A stretch of DNA of 64,000 bases from Haemophilus parainfluenzae (GCF_003252725.1 NZ_QEPO01000007.1:37209-101208), one strand, 5' to 3'. Shown: positions 47,148 to 59,000, counted from the first letter of the stretch. A program made the numbers and translations. Notes: generated by a model from the sequence alone, not told the origin.

Positions 47148-48101
47148 ATGACAACTCAGTTAGATTCACTTCGTAGTATGACCGTCGTTGTGGCTGATAC
47201 TGGCGATATTGATGCCATTAAAAAATACCAACCGCAAGATGCAACAACAAACCCATCTTTAATTTTAAGTGCTTCAGCATTACCACAATATGCACCATTA
47301 ATTGATGAAGCGATTGCTTATGCCAAAGCACAAAGTGCGGATAAAGCTCAACAATTAATTGATGCTGAAGATAAATTAGCGGTAAACATCGGTTTAGAAA
47401 TTTTAAAAATTGTCCCTGGACGTATTTCAACTGAAGTAGATGCACGTCTCTCTTACGATACTCAAGCAACTGTTGAAAAAGCACGTAAACTTATCGCACT
47501 TTATAATGCTGCAGGCATTTCAAATGATCGTATTTTGATCAAAATTGCTTCAACATGGCAAGGTATTCGTGCAGCAGAAATTCTTGAAAAAGAAGGCATT
47601 AACTGTAACTTAACCTTATTATTCTCCGAAGCGCAAGCACGTGCGTGTGCTGAAGCGGGTGTTTATTTAATTTCACCATTCGTAGGTCGTATCTTAGACT
47701 GGTACAAAGCAAATACCGATAAAAAAGAATATGCTCCAGCAGAAGACCCTGGTGTTATTTCTGTAACTAAAATTTATAACTATTACAAAGAATACGGTTA
47801 TAAAACAGTGGTAATGGGCGCAAGTTTCCGTAATGTCGGTGAAATTATTGAATTAGCAGGTTGTGATCGTTTAACTATCGCTCCCGCTTTACTCAAAGAA
47901 TTACAAGAAAATTCAACCGCACTTGTACGTAAACTAGACTACAAAGGTGAAGTAAAAGCGAAACCTCAACCATTAACTGAAGCAGAATTCTACTGGCAAC
48001 ATAACAGCGACGCGATGGCTGTTGAGAAATTAGCAGAGGGGATTCGCAAATTTGCAGTTGACCAAGAGAAATTAGAAGCAATGCTTTCAGCAAAACTTTA
48101 A
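47148..48101 (+). CDS. talB: Transaldolase
   Basis: A 317-residue class I aldolase of the pentose phosphate pathway. It moves a dihydroxyacetone unit between sedoheptulose-7-phosphate and glyceraldehyde-3-phosphate. The Schiff-base lysine is K132 in [21 protein letters not shown] lies near residue 31 and [11 protein letters not shown] near 182. AAGGAGAATATA before the ATG. Stands alone, divergent from oppA. Confidence 0.96.
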   Translation: MTTQLDSLRSMTVVVADTGDIDAIKKYQPQDATTNPSLILSASALPQYAPLIDEAIAYAKAQSADKAQQLIDAEDKLAVNIGLEILKIVPGRISTEVDARLSYDTQATVEKARKLIALYNAAGISNDRILIKIASTWQGIRAAEILEKEGINCNLTLLFSEAQARACAEAGVYLISPFVGRILDWYKANTDKKEYAPAEDPGVISVTKIYNYYKEYGYKTVVMGASFRNVGEIIELAGCDRLTIAPALLKELQENSTALVRKLDYKGEVKAKPQPLTEAEFYWQHNSDAMAVEKLAEGIRKFAVDQEKLEAMLSAKL

Positions 48102-48114
48102 TTTTAAAAACATG

Positions 48115-48143
48115 AAAGTGCGGTTAGAAATAACCGCATTTTT
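48115..48143 (+). terminator. Terminator after talB
   Basis: GTGCGGTTA, loop GAAA, TAACCGCAT then TTTTT. It is a partial uptake sequence used as a hairpin. Confidence 0.75.
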
Positions 48144-48299
48144 TATTCTTATCATAAAATGTTCTAACTCTTAATAATTAGTTCTTGACTAACAAGTAAA
48201 GGTCATTGAAAATCAAAGACAAGTTTTGCTAAAGCAAAATGGGAATCGTGACTTTTGATACAAAGTACGGTCATTTTTTTCTTTTTTCGGAGCAAATAT

Positions 48300-48923
48300 A
48301 TGTCAGGTATTTTTGAACAAACTCCTGCTAATCGTCGTCGTTATGGCGTAGCGATTTTTGTTGGTATTATTGCAGGTTTAATTTCTGCATTCGTAAAATG
48401 GGGTGCTGAGCATCCATTCCCACCGCGTAGTCCAATTGACTTCTTCGCGGCTGCATGTAAAGTGGACATCACAGGTTTAAGCCAAGATCAAATTCTTCAA
48501 GTCTGTTCACGTGCATTCTTAAACCCACCACACGTATTCTTACGTGATTATTTAGGTATTGATCCAACTCAAGCCGCATTCACTTTTGCAGATCATGGTT
48601 TTGACTGGATTGGCGTGACTCACATTACTTTCTCATTAGTATTTGCTATCGCTTACTGTTTAGTTGCAGAGCGTTTCCCGAAAATTAAATTCTGGCAAGG
48701 TATTGGTGCGGGTTTAATCGCAGATATTTGTGTTCACTACATTACTTTCCCTGCATTAGGTTTAACACCACCTGTGGCAGAATGGCCGTTATATGAACAT
48801 ATTTCTGAATTAGTGGGACACATTTTCTGGTTCTGGACAATTGAGATTATTCGTCGTGATTTACGTAACCGTATTACTCGCGAGCCAGATGCAGAAATTC
48901 CATTAAAAAATGCAACTGAATAA
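48300..48923 (+). CDS. YagU family (DUF1440) inner-membrane protein
   Basis: A 207-residue membrane protein with about four membrane helices. It matches E. coli YagU (204 residues) in pattern: [31 protein letters not shown] near the start, [10 protein letters not shown], and [21 protein letters not shown] near residue 165. YagU has been linked to acid resistance; its mechanism is unknown. The start is ATG at 48300, six bases after CGGAG. The frame is open from 48255, but that stretch reads through an uptake-sequence-like segment. Confidence 0.86.
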   Translation: MSGIFEQTPANRRRYGVAIFVGIIAGLISAFVKWGAEHPFPPRSPIDFFAAACKVDITGLSQDQILQVCSRAFLNPPHVFLRDYLGIDPTQAAFTFADHGFDWIGVTHITFSLVFAIAYCLVAERFPKIKFWQGIGAGLIADICVHYITFPALGLTPPVAEWPLYEHISELVGHIFWFWTIEIIRRDLRNRITREPDAEIPLKNATE

Positions 48924-48941
48924 TTAACGATTATTGCAAAG

Positions 48942-48967
48942 AATGCCACCTAAGGGTGGCATTTTTG
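48942..48967 (+). terminator. Terminator after the yagU-like gene
   Basis: AATGCCACC, loop TAAG, GGTGGCATT then TTTT. Confidence 0.88.
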
Positions 48968-49123
48968 TTTATGCAGAGAACAAAAGTGATTTTTTAAAAA
49001 CTAAAAAATACGATTTCAATAATGGCTAATAGAAAGAGCAATCTCAAGGCTTAAATAAATTCTTTTGTAGTTATCTTTCAAGTTGGTTAGAATAAAGACA
49101 ATTTTTTGTGATAGGAAAGTGGA

Positions 49124-49870
49124 ATGAAAAAAACACCTTTACTTGCGGTCGGCTTAATAACAACAGTTTTATTAACGGGTTGTGCAACTAAAGCAGATGG
49201 TGAACGCAATGATAAATTAGAAAGTTTTAACCGCACGATGTTTGATTTTAACTATAAAGTCATGGACCGTTATGTGTTAGAACCTGCAGCGAAAGGCTGG
49301 CGTGATTACGTGCCGACACCGGTCACAAAAGGTTTATCTAATGTGGCAAATAACTTAGATGAGCCAGTGAGCTTTGTGAACCGTTTATTAGAAGGTGAAC
49401 CTAAAAAAGCCTTTGTTCACTTTAACCGTTTCTGGATTAACTCCACCTTTGGTATTGGTGGTTTATTTGATTTTGCCAGTGCAAGTAAAGATCTGCAGGT
49501 TTATGATCAACGTAGCTTTGGGGAAACATTGGGCACCTATGGTGTAGATGCGGGCACTTATATTGTATTGCCAATTTATAATGCGACGACACCTCGTCAA
49601 TTAACGGGTGCAGTGGTCGATGCTGCTTATACTTATCCGTTCTGGAATTGGGTGGGCGGTCCGTGGTCACTGGTGAAATATGGTGTGCAAGCCGTAGATA
49701 AGCGCTCAAAAACATTGGACCAAACCGAGTTGCTAAATCAAGCACAAGATCCTTATGTTACTTTCCGCGAAGCTTATTATCAGAATTTAGAATTTAAAGT
49801 CAATGATGGCAAAGTAAAAGAAAGCTCACAGAAAGAATTGTCTGATGATGTATTAAAAGAGATTGATTAA
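49124..49870 (+). CDS. mlaA: MlaA (VacJ) phospholipid-transport lipoprotein
   Basis: A 248-residue outer-membrane lipoprotein. The signal ends in the lipobox LLTGC with C20. The mature part shows the MlaA pattern: LESFNRTMFDFNYKVMD, PTPVTKGLSNVANNLDEP, RFWINSTFGIGGLFD and GPWSLVKYGV. It removes misplaced phospholipid from the outer leaflet and hands it to MlaC. No other mla gene is adjacent. Serum survival in Haemophilus has been tied to this gene. TAGGAAAGTGGA precedes the ATG. Confidence 0.95.
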   Translation: MKKTPLLAVGLITTVLLTGCATKADGERNDKLESFNRTMFDFNYKVMDRYVLEPAAKGWRDYVPTPVTKGLSNVANNLDEPVSFVNRLLEGEPKKAFVHFNRFWINSTFGIGGLFDFASASKDLQVYDQRSFGETLGTYGVDAGTYIVLPIYNATTPRQLTGAVVDAAYTYPFWNWVGGPWSLVKYGVQAVDKRSKTLDQTELLNQAQDPYVTFREAYYQNLEFKVNDGKVKESSQKELSDDVLKEID

Positions 49871-49950
49871 GAATACTCATATAAGCGATAAAGTCACTTA
49901 TATGTTAGGATAGCAAGCGTATTCATACGTCAATATTAAAGGAGAATATC

Positions 49951-50340
49951 ATGACTAAAATCATTCATACAGAAAAAGCCCCTGCCGCAATCGGCCCTTA
50001 TGTTCAAGCGGTAGATTTAGGAAATTTAGTTTTAACATCAGGCCAAATTCCTGTTAACCCAGCAACGGGTGAAGTGCCAAAAGATATTGTGGCTCAAGCA
50101 CGTCAATCGTTAGAAAACGTGAAAGCGATTATTGAACAGGCTGGTTTGAAAGTGGGTGATATTGTGAAAACCACTGTGTTTGTGAAAGATCTTAATGATT
50201 TTGCCGCAGTAAATGCAGAGTATGAGAAATTCTTTAAAGAAAATAATCATCCGAATTTCCCAGCTCGTTCTTGCGTAGAAGTTGCTCGCTTACCAAAAGA
50301 TGTTGGCTTAGAAATCGAAGCTATTGCTGTAAGAAAATGA
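49951..50340 (+). CDS. ridA: RidA (YjgF) enamine/imine deaminase
   Basis: A 129-residue trimeric RidA protein that hydrolyses reactive 2-aminoacrylate-type enamines made by PLP enzymes. APAAIGPYVQAV near residue 11, TSGQIPVNPATGE near 31, TTVFVKDLNDF near 72 and the arginine-bearing FPARSCVEVARLPKD near 101 are all present. AAGGAGAATATC before the ATG. Just upstream of the rplJ promoter. Confidence 0.96.
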   Translation: MTKIIHTEKAPAAIGPYVQAVDLGNLVLTSGQIPVNPATGEVPKDIVAQARQSLENVKAIIEQAGLKVGDIVKTTVFVKDLNDFAAVNAEYEKFFKENNHPNFPARSCVEVARLPKDVGLEIEAIAVRK

Positions 50341-50355
50341 TAGGAAAGTGCGGTT

Positions 50356-50373
50356 AAAATCTGCAGATTTTTT
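50356..50373 (+). terminator. Short terminator after ridA
   Basis: AAAATC-TGCA-GATTTT followed by more T. The stem is short, so efficiency is uncertain. Confidence 0.5.
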
Positions 50374-50384
50374 CTACAATAGAC

Positions 50385-50413
50385 TTTACAAGAGCGAGAT
50401 TAATCACTATAAT
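50385..50413 (+). promoter_or_regulatory. Strong sigma-70 promoter of rplJL-rpoBC, overlapped by an inverted repeat
   Basis: TTTACA, exactly 17 bases, then the consensus TATAAT. A perfect inverted repeat with 11-base arms (GAGCGAGATTA and its complement, 50392-50420) covers the spacer and -10. This could be an operator or a supercoil-sensitive cruciform. Confidence 0.7.
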
Positions 50414-50440
50414 CTCGCTCCTAAATTACGCTTAGCGTAA

Positions 50441-50640
50441 AATTTCTGGTTGGTGCTTGACCTATTCAAGCCCCGTCCAAGACCGTAGGGAATGGTTAGC
50501 AATAATTATCTTAATAATCCTACGTAGATGGTGAACAGAATAAGAATATTTCTTGCTTCTGGGCACCGAAGTCGTCCTAGTCTGAAAGATAACTCTTTCG
50601 ATGAGGTAAATTAATTCCGAGAAATCGGAGTGTATTCAGG
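50441..50640 (+). ncRNA. L10 ribosomal protein leader
   Basis: The rplJ leader keeps the main elements of the E. coli one: CCAAGACCGTAGG paired with CCTACGTAGATGGTGA (stem around 50482-50526), the region bound by the L10-L12 complex to repress translation. Further hairpins follow up to AGGAGC before rplJ. The approximate limits are from the promoter to the rplJ ribosome site. Confidence 0.75.
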
Positions 50641-50652
50641 AGCTAAAAGCCA

Positions 50653-51144
50653 ATGGCATTAAATCTTCAAGACAAACAAGCAATTGTTGCTGAAGTAAAT
50701 GAAGCAGCCAAAGGTGCACTTTCAGCAGTAATCGCGGATTCTCGCGGTGTAACTGTTGATAAAATGACTGAATTACGTAAAGCAGCTCGTGAAGCTGGTG
50801 TAACAATGCGCGTTGTTCGTAATACTTTATTACGTCGTGCGGTTGAAGGCACTGATTTCGAATGCTTACAAGATACGTTTGTAGGTCCAACACTTATCGC
50901 ATTCTCTAATGAACACCCAGGTGCTGCAGCACGTTTGTTCAAAGATTTTGCTAAAGCAAACGATAAGTTTGAAATTAAAGGTGCAGCCTTTGAAGGTAAG
51001 ATCCAAGATGTTGAATTCTTAGCAACATTACCAACTTACGAAGAAGCAATTGCACGTTTAATGGGCACAATGAAAGAAGCTGCGGCAGGCAAACTTGTTC
51101 GCACTTTTGCGGCATTACGCGACAAATTACAAGAAGCAGCTTAA
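50653..51144 (+). CDS. rplJ: 50S ribosomal protein uL10
   Basis: A 163-residue protein that anchors L7/L12 dimers on 23S rRNA. The N-terminal domain has the uL10 pattern ([36 protein letters not shown] region and [15 protein letters not shown]). The C-terminal helix binds L12. AGGAGCTAAAAGCCA before the ATG. Translation is expected to be repressed by excess L10-L12 through the leader. Confidence 0.97.
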   Translation: MALNLQDKQAIVAEVNEAAKGALSAVIADSRGVTVDKMTELRKAAREAGVTMRVVRNTLLRRAVEGTDFECLQDTFVGPTLIAFSNEHPGAAARLFKDFAKANDKFEIKGAAFEGKIQDVEFLATLPTYEEAIARLMGTMKEAAAGKLVRTFAALRDKLQEAA

Positions 51145-51198
51145 TCATTAAGCGTTTCTTACTTCATTTAACTTTATTAATTTTAGGAATTGATTGTT

Positions 51199-51570
51199 AT
51201 GTCATTAACTAACGAACAAATCATTGAAGCGATCGCTTCTAAATCTGTAACTGAAATCGTTGAATTAATCGCAGCGATGGAAGAAAAATTCGGCGTTTCT
51301 GCAGCAGCAGTAGCAGCAGCTCCAGCAGCTGGCGGTGCAGCAGCAGCGGCAGAAGAAAAAACTGAATTCGACGTGGTTCTTGCTGAAGCTGGTGCTAACA
51401 AAGTAGCAGTTATCAAAGCAGTACGTGGTGCAACTGGTTTAGGCTTAAAAGAAGCTAAAGACTTAGTTGAATCTGCTCCAGCTAACTTAAAAGAAGGCGT
51501 TTCTAAAGAAGAAGCTGAAGCACTTAAGAAAGAATTAGAAGAAGCTGGTGCAAAAGTAGAAATCAAATAA
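51199..51570 (+). CDS. rplL: 50S ribosomal protein bL12 (L7/L12)
   Basis: A 123-residue stalk protein. The N-terminal dimerisation domain leads into an Ala/Gly-rich hinge (about 35-52), then the C-terminal factor-binding domain with [24 protein letters not shown]. The start is ATG at 51199. An in-frame TTG at 51190 is less likely, as family members begin MSLTNEQ. AGGAATTGATTGTT gives the ribosome site. Confidence 0.97.
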   Translation: MSLTNEQIIEAIASKSVTEIVELIAAMEEKFGVSAAAVAAAPAAGGAAAAAEEKTEFDVVLAEAGANKVAVIKAVRGATGLGLKEAKDLVESAPANLKEGVSKEEAEALKKELEEAGAKVEIK

Positions 51571-51604
51571 TTTTTGATTTGCTTATGTCCTGTTTCTCAG
51601 GCTT

Positions 51605-51657
51605 AATGGCTGGTGGTTTACCATCAGCCATTTTGTGCTATCAAAAACAGCACAAAA
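51605..51657 (+). terminator. Tandem hairpins between rplL and rpoB
   Basis: First stem: AATGGCTGGTGGT with ACCATCAGCCATT (one wobble, two-base loop), followed by TTTTG. Second stem: TTTTGTGCT with AGCACAAAA. This matches the place of the E. coli attenuator and RNase III site that set the ratio of L12 to polymerase subunits. Confidence 0.65.
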
Positions 51658-51866
51658 AACAGATAGGCATTTTCCGTTTAATGGTATCTGTTTCCACTTA
51701 AATTAATCAGACGTTTTAATTTAAGTAGCCCACTACAGAAGTAAGGTTCAGAGTGCGGTATCCGAAACGGCGTCAATCTCCGATATAAATAAAAACGTCA
51801 ATCAATTTGACCGCACTTTTTTTATATCAACTCGGTCTCACTAAAATTTACAGAGGAAAACCAATA

Positions 51867-54800
51867 ATGGGTTACTCCTATACTGAGAAAAAACGAATTC
51901 GTAAAGACTTCGGCAAACGTCCGCAAGTTTTAAATGTACCTTATTTATTAACTATCCAATTAGATTCTTTTGATAAATTCATTCAAAAAGATCCTGAAGG
52001 TCAACAAGGCTTAGAAGCTGCATTCCGTTCTGTTTTCCCAATCGTAAGCAATAACGGTTATACAGAATTACAATATGTTGATTACCGTTTAGAAGAGCCA
52101 GAATTTGATGTGCGTGAATGCCAAATTCGTGGTTCAACTTATGCAGCAGGTTTACGCGTAAAATTACGTTTGGTTAGCTACGATAAAGAATCTTCATCAC
52201 GCGCAGTCAAAGACATTAAAGAAAGCGAAGTATATATGGGTGAAATCCCATTAATGACTGACAACGGTACTTTTGTTATCAATGGTACTGAGCGTGTTAT
52301 CGTTTCACAATTACACCGTAGCCCAGGTGTATTCTTTGATTCTGACAAAGGTAAAACACACTCTTCAGGTAAAGTGCTTTATAACGCACGTATTATCCCT
52401 TACCGTGGTTCTTGGTTAGATTTCGAATTTGATCCAAAAGATAACTTATATGCGCGTATTGACCGCCGTCGTAAATTACCGGCAACCATTATTTTACGTG
52501 CGTTAGGTTACACGGTTGAAGAAATCTTAAACTTATTCTTCGATAAAGTAACTTTCGAAATCGCTGGCAATAAATTACTGATGACATTAGTGCCAGAACG
52601 TCTACGTGGTGAAACAGCAACATTTGATATCGAAGCAAATGGCAAAGTCTATGTAGAACGCGGTCGTCGTATTACAGCTCGTCACATCAAAGCATTAGAA
52701 AAAGATAATGTGACACAAGTTGAAGTACCAACTGAATATATCGCAGGTAAAGTTGCAGCGAAGGATTACGTTGATCTTGAATCAGGTGAAATCATTTGCC
52801 CAGCAAATGGCGAGATTTCTTTAGAAGTGTTAGCGAAATTATCGCAAGCAGGCTATAAAGTGATCGAGACATTATTCACTAATGACTTAGATTACGGTCC
52901 GTATATTTCTGAAACATTACGTGTTGATCCAACTTATGATCGTGTAAGTGCGTTATATGAAATTTATCGTATGATGCGCCCAGGTGAACCACCTACACCA
53001 GAATCTTCAGAAGCATTATTCAACAACTTATTCTTCTCTGCAGAACGCTATGATTTATCTGCAGTAGGTCGTATGAAGTTTAATCGCTCGTTAGGTATTC
53101 CTGAAGGCGAAGGTACGGGTATTTTAAGTAACGACGATATCATTCGTGTGATGAAAAAACTCATCGATATCCGTAATGGTCGTGGTGAAGTGGATGATAT
53201 CGACCACTTGGGTAACCGTCGTATTCGTTCTGTGGGTGAAATGGCAGAAAACCAATTCCGTATTGGTTTAGTTCGTGTAGAAAGAGCGGTTAAAGAGCGT
53301 TTATCTTTAGGCGATTTAGATGCGATCACGCCACAAGACTTAATTAATCCAAAACCAATTTCTGCGGCAGTGAAAGAATTCTTTGGTTCTTCACAACTTT
53401 CGCAATTCATGGACCAAAACAACCCATTATCAGAAGTGACACACAAACGTCGTATTTCTGCATTAGGCCCAGGCGGTTTAACGCGTGAACGCGCAGGCTT
53501 TGAGGTGCGTGACGTACATAACACCCACTATGGTCGTTTATGTCCAATCGAAACCCCTGAAGGTCCAAACATCGGTTTGATCAACTCACTTTCTGCGTTT
53601 GCTCGTACGAACGATTACGGTTTCTTAGAAACCCCATATCGTAAAGTAGTGAATGGTCAAGTAACCGAAGAAATCGAATACTTATCTGCAATTGATGAAG
53701 CAAACTACATCATTGCACAGGCGAACTCAAACCTTGATGAGAACAATCGCTTTACAGATGCATTCGTTACTGCTCGTGGTGAGCGTGGTGAATCTGGTCT
53801 TTATAAACCAGAAGAAATTCATTATATGGACGTTTCAACCCAACAAGTGGTATCTGTGGCTGCAGCGTTAATTCCATTCTTAGAGCATGACGATGCGAAC
53901 CGTGCCTTAATGGGTGCGAACATGCAACGTCAGGCGGTCCCTACTTTACGTGCTGATAAGCCGTTAGTTGGTACAGGTATGGAAAAACCAATCGCACTAG
54001 ACTCTGGTGTGGCGGTTGTAGCAAAACGTGGTGGTACAGTTCAATACGTTGATGCATCTCGTATCGTTATCAAAGTAAATGAAGATGAAACTGTAGCTGG
54101 CGAAGCGGGTATCGATATTTATAACTTAATTAAATACACTCGTTCTAACCAAAATACCTGTATCAACCAAATTCCTTGTGTGAATTTAGGCGATCCAATT
54201 AACCGTGGTGAAGTATTAGCAGATGGTCCTTCAACAGACTTAGGTGAATTAGCATTAGGTCAAAATATCCGTGTGGCGTTCATGCCTTGGAACGGTTATA
54301 ATTTCGAAGACTCAATGTTAGTTTCTGAGCGTGTTGTACAACAAGACCGCTTCACGACAATCCATATTCAAGAATTATCTTGTGTGGCGCGTGATACTAA
54401 ATTAGGTTCTGAAGAAATCACTGCAGATATTCCAAACGTTGGTGAATCTGCATTAAGCAAATTGGATGAATCAGGTATCGTTTATGTGGGTGCTGAAGTG
54501 AAAGGTGGTGACATCTTAGTCGGTAAAGTAACCCCTAAAGGCGAAACTCAATTAACACCAGAAGAAAAATTGTTACGTGCAATCTTCGGTGAAAAAGCGT
54601 CTGATGTGAAAGACTCTTCATTACGCGTACCAAACAGCGTAAGCGGTACTGTAATCGACGTTCAAGTCTTCACCCGTGATGGCGTAGAAAAAGACAAACG
54701 TGCATTAGAAATTGAAGAAATGCAGTTAAAACAAGCTAAGAAAGACCTTTCTGATGAATTAGAAATCTTAGAAGCTGGCTTGTTTGCTCGTGTACGTAAT

Positions 54801-55895
54801 GTACTTATCGCTGGCGGTATTGATGCGGCTCAATTAGATAAAATGGATCGCACCAAATGGTTAGAACAAACCATTTCAGATGAAGAAAAACAAAACCAAT
54901 TAGAACAGCTTGCTGAGCAATATGAAGAATTACGTAAAGAGTTTGAACACAAACTTGAAGTAAAACGTAAGAAAATCATTAAAGGCGATGACCTTGCACC
55001 AGGCGTGTTAAAAGTGGTTAAAGTTTACCTTGCGGTGAAACGTCACATCCAACCGGGTGATAAAATGGCGGGTCGTCACGGTAACAAAGGCGTTATCTCA
55101 AAAATCAACCCTGTGGAAGATATGCCATACGATGAAAACGGTCAACCGGTTGAAATCGTATTGAACCCACTTGGCGTACCGTCTCGTATGAATATCGGTC
55201 AGATCTTAGAAACCCACTTAGGCTTAGCGGCGAAAGGTATCGGTGATCAAATCAATGCGATGATCAAACAAAAACAAGATGTTGAGAAACTTCGTGGCTA
55301 TATGCAAAAAGCATACGATTTAGGTCATGGCGCACAAAAAGTTGATTTAAGCACCTTTAGCGATGACGAAATCATGCGTTTAGCAGAAAACCTACGTAAA
55401 GGTTTGCCGGTAGCAACACCAGTGTTTGATGGTGCTGATGAGCAAGAAATCAAAGAAATGTTGAAACTTGGTGGCTTACCAACTTCAGGTCAGATCACGT
55501 TATACGATGGCCGTACTGGTGAGAAATTCGAGCGTCCAGTAACCGTAGGTTATATGTACATGCTCAAATTGAACCACTTAGTTGATGACAAAATGCATGC
55601 TCGTTCAACTGGTTCTTATAGTCTTGTTACTCAACAACCACTTGGTGGTAAAGCACAATTCGGTGGTCAACGTTTCGGTGAGATGGAGGTATGGGCACTT
55701 GAAGCATACGGTGCGGCTTACACTTTACAAGAAATGTTAACTGTGAAATCCGATGACGTGAATGGCCGTACGAAGATGTATAAAAACATCGTTGGCGGCA
55801 ACCAGCAAATGGATCCGGGTACACCGGAATCTTTCAATGTAATTATGAAAGAAATCCGTTCACTTGGTTTGAATATCGAGTTAGACGAAGAGTAA
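51867..55895 (+). CDS. rpoB: RNA polymerase beta subunit
   Basis: A 1342-residue beta subunit, the same length as in E. coli. The rifampicin pocket [16 protein letters not shown] and [13 protein letters not shown] is wild type at the residues that usually mutate to resistance (Asp516, His526 and Ser531 in E. coli numbering). Conserved [10 protein letters not shown] and the C-terminal [18 protein letters not shown] are present. The start is ATG at 51867 after AGAGGAAAACC. The frame extends to 51807 through an uptake sequence, but family members begin [10 protein letters not shown]. Confidence 0.98.
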   Translation: MGYSYTEKKRIRKDFGKRPQVLNVPYLLTIQLDSFDKFIQKDPEGQQGLEAAFRSVFPIVSNNGYTELQYVDYRLEEPEFDVRECQIRGSTYAAGLRVKLRLVSYDKESSSRAVKDIKESEVYMGEIPLMTDNGTFVINGTERVIVSQLHRSPGVFFDSDKGKTHSSGKVLYNARIIPYRGSWLDFEFDPKDNLYARIDRRRKLPATIILRALGYTVEEILNLFFDKVTFEIAGNKLLMTLVPERLRGETATFDIEANGKVYVERGRRITARHIKALEKDNVTQVEVPTEYIAGKVAAKDYVDLESGEIICPANGEISLEVLAKLSQAGYKVIETLFTNDLDYGPYISETLRVDPTYDRVSALYEIYRMMRPGEPPTPESSEALFNNLFFSAERYDLSAVGRMKFNRSLGIPEGEGTGILSNDDIIRVMKKLIDIRNGRGEVDDIDHLGNRRIRSVGEMAENQFRIGLVRVERAVKERLSLGDLDAITPQDLINPKPISAAVKEFFGSSQLSQFMDQNNPLSEVTHKRRISALGPGGLTRERAGFEVRDVHNTHYGRLCPIETPEGPNIGLINSLSAFARTNDYGFLETPYRKVVNGQVTEEIEYLSAIDEANYIIAQANSNLDENNRFTDAFVTARGERGESGLYKPEEIHYMDVSTQQVVSVAAALIPFLEHDDANRALMGANMQRQAVPTLRADKPLVGTGMEKPIALDSGVAVVAKRGGTVQYVDASRIVIKVNEDETVAGEAGIDIYNLIKYTRSNQNTCINQIPCVNLGDPINRGEVLADGPSTDLGELALGQNIRVAFMPWNGYNFEDSMLVSERVVQQDRFTTIHIQELSCVARDTKLGSEEITADIPNVGESALSKLDESGIVYVGAEVKGGDILVGKVTPKGETQLTPEEKLLRAIFGEKASDVKDSSLRVPNSVSGTVIDVQVFTRDGVEKDKRALEIEEMQLKQAKKDLSDELEILEAGLFARVRNVLIAGGIDAAQLDKMDRTKWLEQTISDEEKQNQLEQLAEQYEELRKEFEHKLEVKRKKIIKGDDLAPGVLKVVKVYLAVKRHIQPGDKMAGRHGNKGVISKINPVEDMPYDENGQPVEIVLNPLGVPSRMNIGQILETHLGLAAKGIGDQINAMIKQKQDVEKLRGYMQKAYDLGHGAQKVDLSTFSDDEIMRLAENLRKGLPVATPVFDGADEQEIKEMLKLGGLPTSGQITLYDGRTGEKFERPVTVGYMYMLKLNHLVDDKMHARSTGSYSLVTQQPLGGKAQFGGQRFGEMEVWALEAYGAAYTLQEMLTVKSDDVNGRTKMYKNIVGGNQQMDPGTPESFNVIMKEIRSLGLNIELDEE

Positions 55896-55908
55896 TCGAC
55901 AAACCGGT

Positions 55909-55930
55909 CTTCCCCTGTACGCAGGGGAAG
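55909..55930 (+). repeat. Hairpin between rpoB and rpoC
   Basis: CTTCCCCTG, loop TACG, CAGGGGAAG. TACG is a stable tetraloop type. No T-run follows, so processing or pausing is more likely than termination. Confidence 0.6.
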
Positions 55931-55949
55931 CAAAAGGAAGAAATCGCCG

Positions 55950-55987
55950 AAGTGCGGTTAAAAAACAAAATATTTTTGACCGCACTT
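55950..55987 (+). terminator. Uptake-sequence hairpin between rpoB and rpoC
   Basis: AAGTGCGGTTAAAAA and TTTTTGACCGCACTT, one mismatch, with eight bases between. It should reduce rpoC relative to rpoB unless antitermination acts. Confidence 0.65.
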
Positions 55988-56018
55988 TGAAACCCTTAAC
56001 TCCGACAGGAGACTATTT

Positions 56019-59000
56019 GTGAAAGACTTAGTTAAGTTTTTAAAAGCACAATCAAAAACGAGTGAAGATTTTGATGTGATTAAAATTGGGTTAGCTTCTC
56101 CAGACATGATCCGTTCGTGGTCATTTGGTGAAGTTAAAAAACCTGAAACAATCAACTATCGTACGTTCAAACCTGAGCGTGATGGTCTTTTCTGTGCACG
56201 TATTTTCGGGCCAGTAAAAGATTACGAATGTTTATGCGGTAAATATAAACGCTTAAAACACCGTGGTGTGATTTGTGAAAAATGTGGTGTTGAAGTAACA
56301 CAAACTAAAGTGCGTCGTGAACGTATGGGCCACATTGAATTGGCTTGTCCTGTGGCGCACATTTGGTTCTTGAAATCACTTCCGTCCCGTATCGGTTTAT
56401 TACTTGACATGCCGTTACGTGATATTGAGCGTGTGCTTTACTTTGAAATGTACATCGTAACCGAACCGGGTATGACCGATTTGGAACGTGGACAGTTATT
56501 AACTGAAGAACAATTCCTTAATGCAGAAGACCGTTGGCAAGATGAATTCGAAGCGAAAATGGGTGCTGAAGCAATTCAAGATTTACTTAAAGGTATTGAT
56601 CTTGAAGTGGAATGTGAAAAATTACGTGAAGAGTTACAAGAAACTAACTCTGAAACAAAACGTAAGAAAATCACTAAACGCTTAAAATTATTAGAAGCTT
56701 TCCAACAGTCTGGTAATAAACCAGAGTGGATGGTGATGACTGTATTACCGGTACTTCCACCAGATTTACGTCCGTTAGTACCATTAGATGGTGGTCGTTT
56801 TGCAACGTCTGACTTGAACGATTTATATCGTCGCGTGATCAACCGTAACAACCGTTTAAAACGTTTATTAGATTTAATCGCACCAGATATTATCGTGCGT
56901 AACGAAAAACGTATGTTACAAGAATCTGTTGATGCGTTATTAGATAATGGTCGTCGTGGTCGTGCGATTACGGGTTCTAACCGTCGTCCATTAAAATCAC
57001 TTGCGGATATGATCAAAGGTAAACAAGGTCGTTTCCGTCAAAACTTATTAGGTAAACGTGTTGACTATTCAGGCCGTTCTGTAATCACCGTAGGTCCATA
57101 CTTGCACTTACACCAATGTGGTTTACCGAAGAAAATGGCATTGGAATTATTCCGTCCGTTTATCTATGCAAAATTAGAAAGCCGTGGTTATGCAACCACA
57201 ATTAAAGCGGCTAAGAAAATGGTTGAGCGTGAAGATGCGATCGTTTGGGATATCTTGGCAGAAGTTATTCGTGAGCACCCAATCCTATTGAACCGTGCGC
57301 CAACACTTCACCGTTTAGGTATCCAAGCGTTTGAACCACTTCTAATCGAAGGTAAAGCAATCCAGTTACACCCACTTGTTTGTGCAGCGTTCAACGCGGA
57401 CTTCGATGGTGACCAAATGGCGGTTCACGTCCCATTAACACTTGAAGCTCAGTTAGAAGCTCGTGCGTTAATGATGTCAACCAACAACGTACTTTCACCA
57501 GCAAACGGTGATCCGATTATCGTTCCATCACAAGACGTGGTGTTGGGTCTTTACTATATGACCCGTGAAAAAGTAAACGGTAAAGGCGAAGGCATGTTAT
57601 TGCAAGATCCGCGCGAAGCTGAAAAAGCATATCGCACAGGTGAAGCAGAGTTACATTCTCGCGTTAAAGTACGTATTACTGAATATGTGAAAAATGAAGC
57701 TGGCGAATTAGAAGAGAAAACCACATTAACCGATACTACTATCGGTCGTGCAATCTTATGGATGATCGCGCCGAAAGGCATGCCTTATTCATTGTTCAAC
57801 CAAACATTAGGTAAAAAAGCAATTTCTAAACTCATCAACGAAGCGTATCGTCGTTTAGGTTTGAAAGAAGCGGTAATGTTTGCTGACCATATTATGTATA
57901 CCGGTTTTGCTTATGCTGCACGTTCTGGTTCTTCTGTGGGTATCGACGATATGGTTATCCCAGAGAAAAAATACGAAATTATTTCTGCAGCGGAAGAAGA
58001 AGTGGCAGAAATTCAAGAACAGTTCCAATCTGGTCTTGTAACAGCTGGCGAACGTTATAACAAGGTAATCGATATTTGGGCTGCGGCGAATGAGCGCGTA
58101 GCGAAAGCGATGATGGAAAACTTATCTCAGGAAGAAGTAATCAACCGTGAAGGTAACCCTGAGAAACAAGCTTCTTTCAACAGTATCTTTATGATGGCTG
58201 ATTCTGGTGCGCGTGGTTCTGCAGCTCAGATTCGTCAGTTAGCTGGTATGCGTGGTTTGATGGCGCGTCCAGATGGTTCAATTATTGAAACCCCAATTAC
58301 AGCGAACTTCCGTGAAGGTTTAAACGTACTTCAGTACTTTATTTCAACCCACGGTGCGCGTAAAGGTTTGGCGGATACCGCATTAAAAACAGCAAACTCT
58401 GGTTACTTAACTCGTCGTTTAGTTGACGTGGCACAAGACTTAGTGATCGTTGAAGATGACTGTGGTACACACGAAGGCTTAGTCATGACTCCATTAATCG
58501 AAGGTGGCGATGAGAAAGTTCCACTTCGCGAATTAGTGTTAGGTCGTGTTGTAGCTGAAGATGTGTATAAACCAGGTACAGAAGAAGTCTTAATTGCACG
58601 TAACACTTTATTAGATGAAAAACTTTGTGATGTGTTAGATGCAAACTCAGTGGACAGCGTAAAAGTACGTTCTGTTGTAACTTGTGATACTGACTTTGGT
58701 GTATGTGCGAAATGTTACGGTCGTGACTTAGCGCGTGGTCACCTCATCAACCAAGGTGAAGCAGTTGGTGTTATCGCTGCTCAATCTATCGGTGAGCCAG
58801 GTACACAGTTAACCATGCGTACGTTCCACATCGGTGGTGCAGCTTCTGCAGCAGCGAAAGAATCTAGCGTACAAATCAAAAACAACGGTACTTTACACCT
58901 TGCTAACGCGAAATTCGTTGTTAATGACGAAGGTAAATTAGTTTTAACTTCTCGTAATACTGAATTAACGGTGACTGATGAATTTGGTCGTACGAAAGAA

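Noticed and set aside
51807..51866. 20-residue N-terminal extension of RpoB
   Set aside because: It is the translation of an uptake sequence (Thr-Ala-Leu), and the conserved start MGYSY has the ribosome site.
53048..53524. 158-codon open frame antisense to rpoB
   Set aside because: Follows the codon pattern of rpoB on the other strand and has no ribosome site; rpoB is unquestionable here.
56576..57016. 146-codon open frame antisense to rpoC
   Set aside because: Mirror of conserved rpoC coding sequence, Ser/Arg-rich as expected of antisense reading, no ribosome site.
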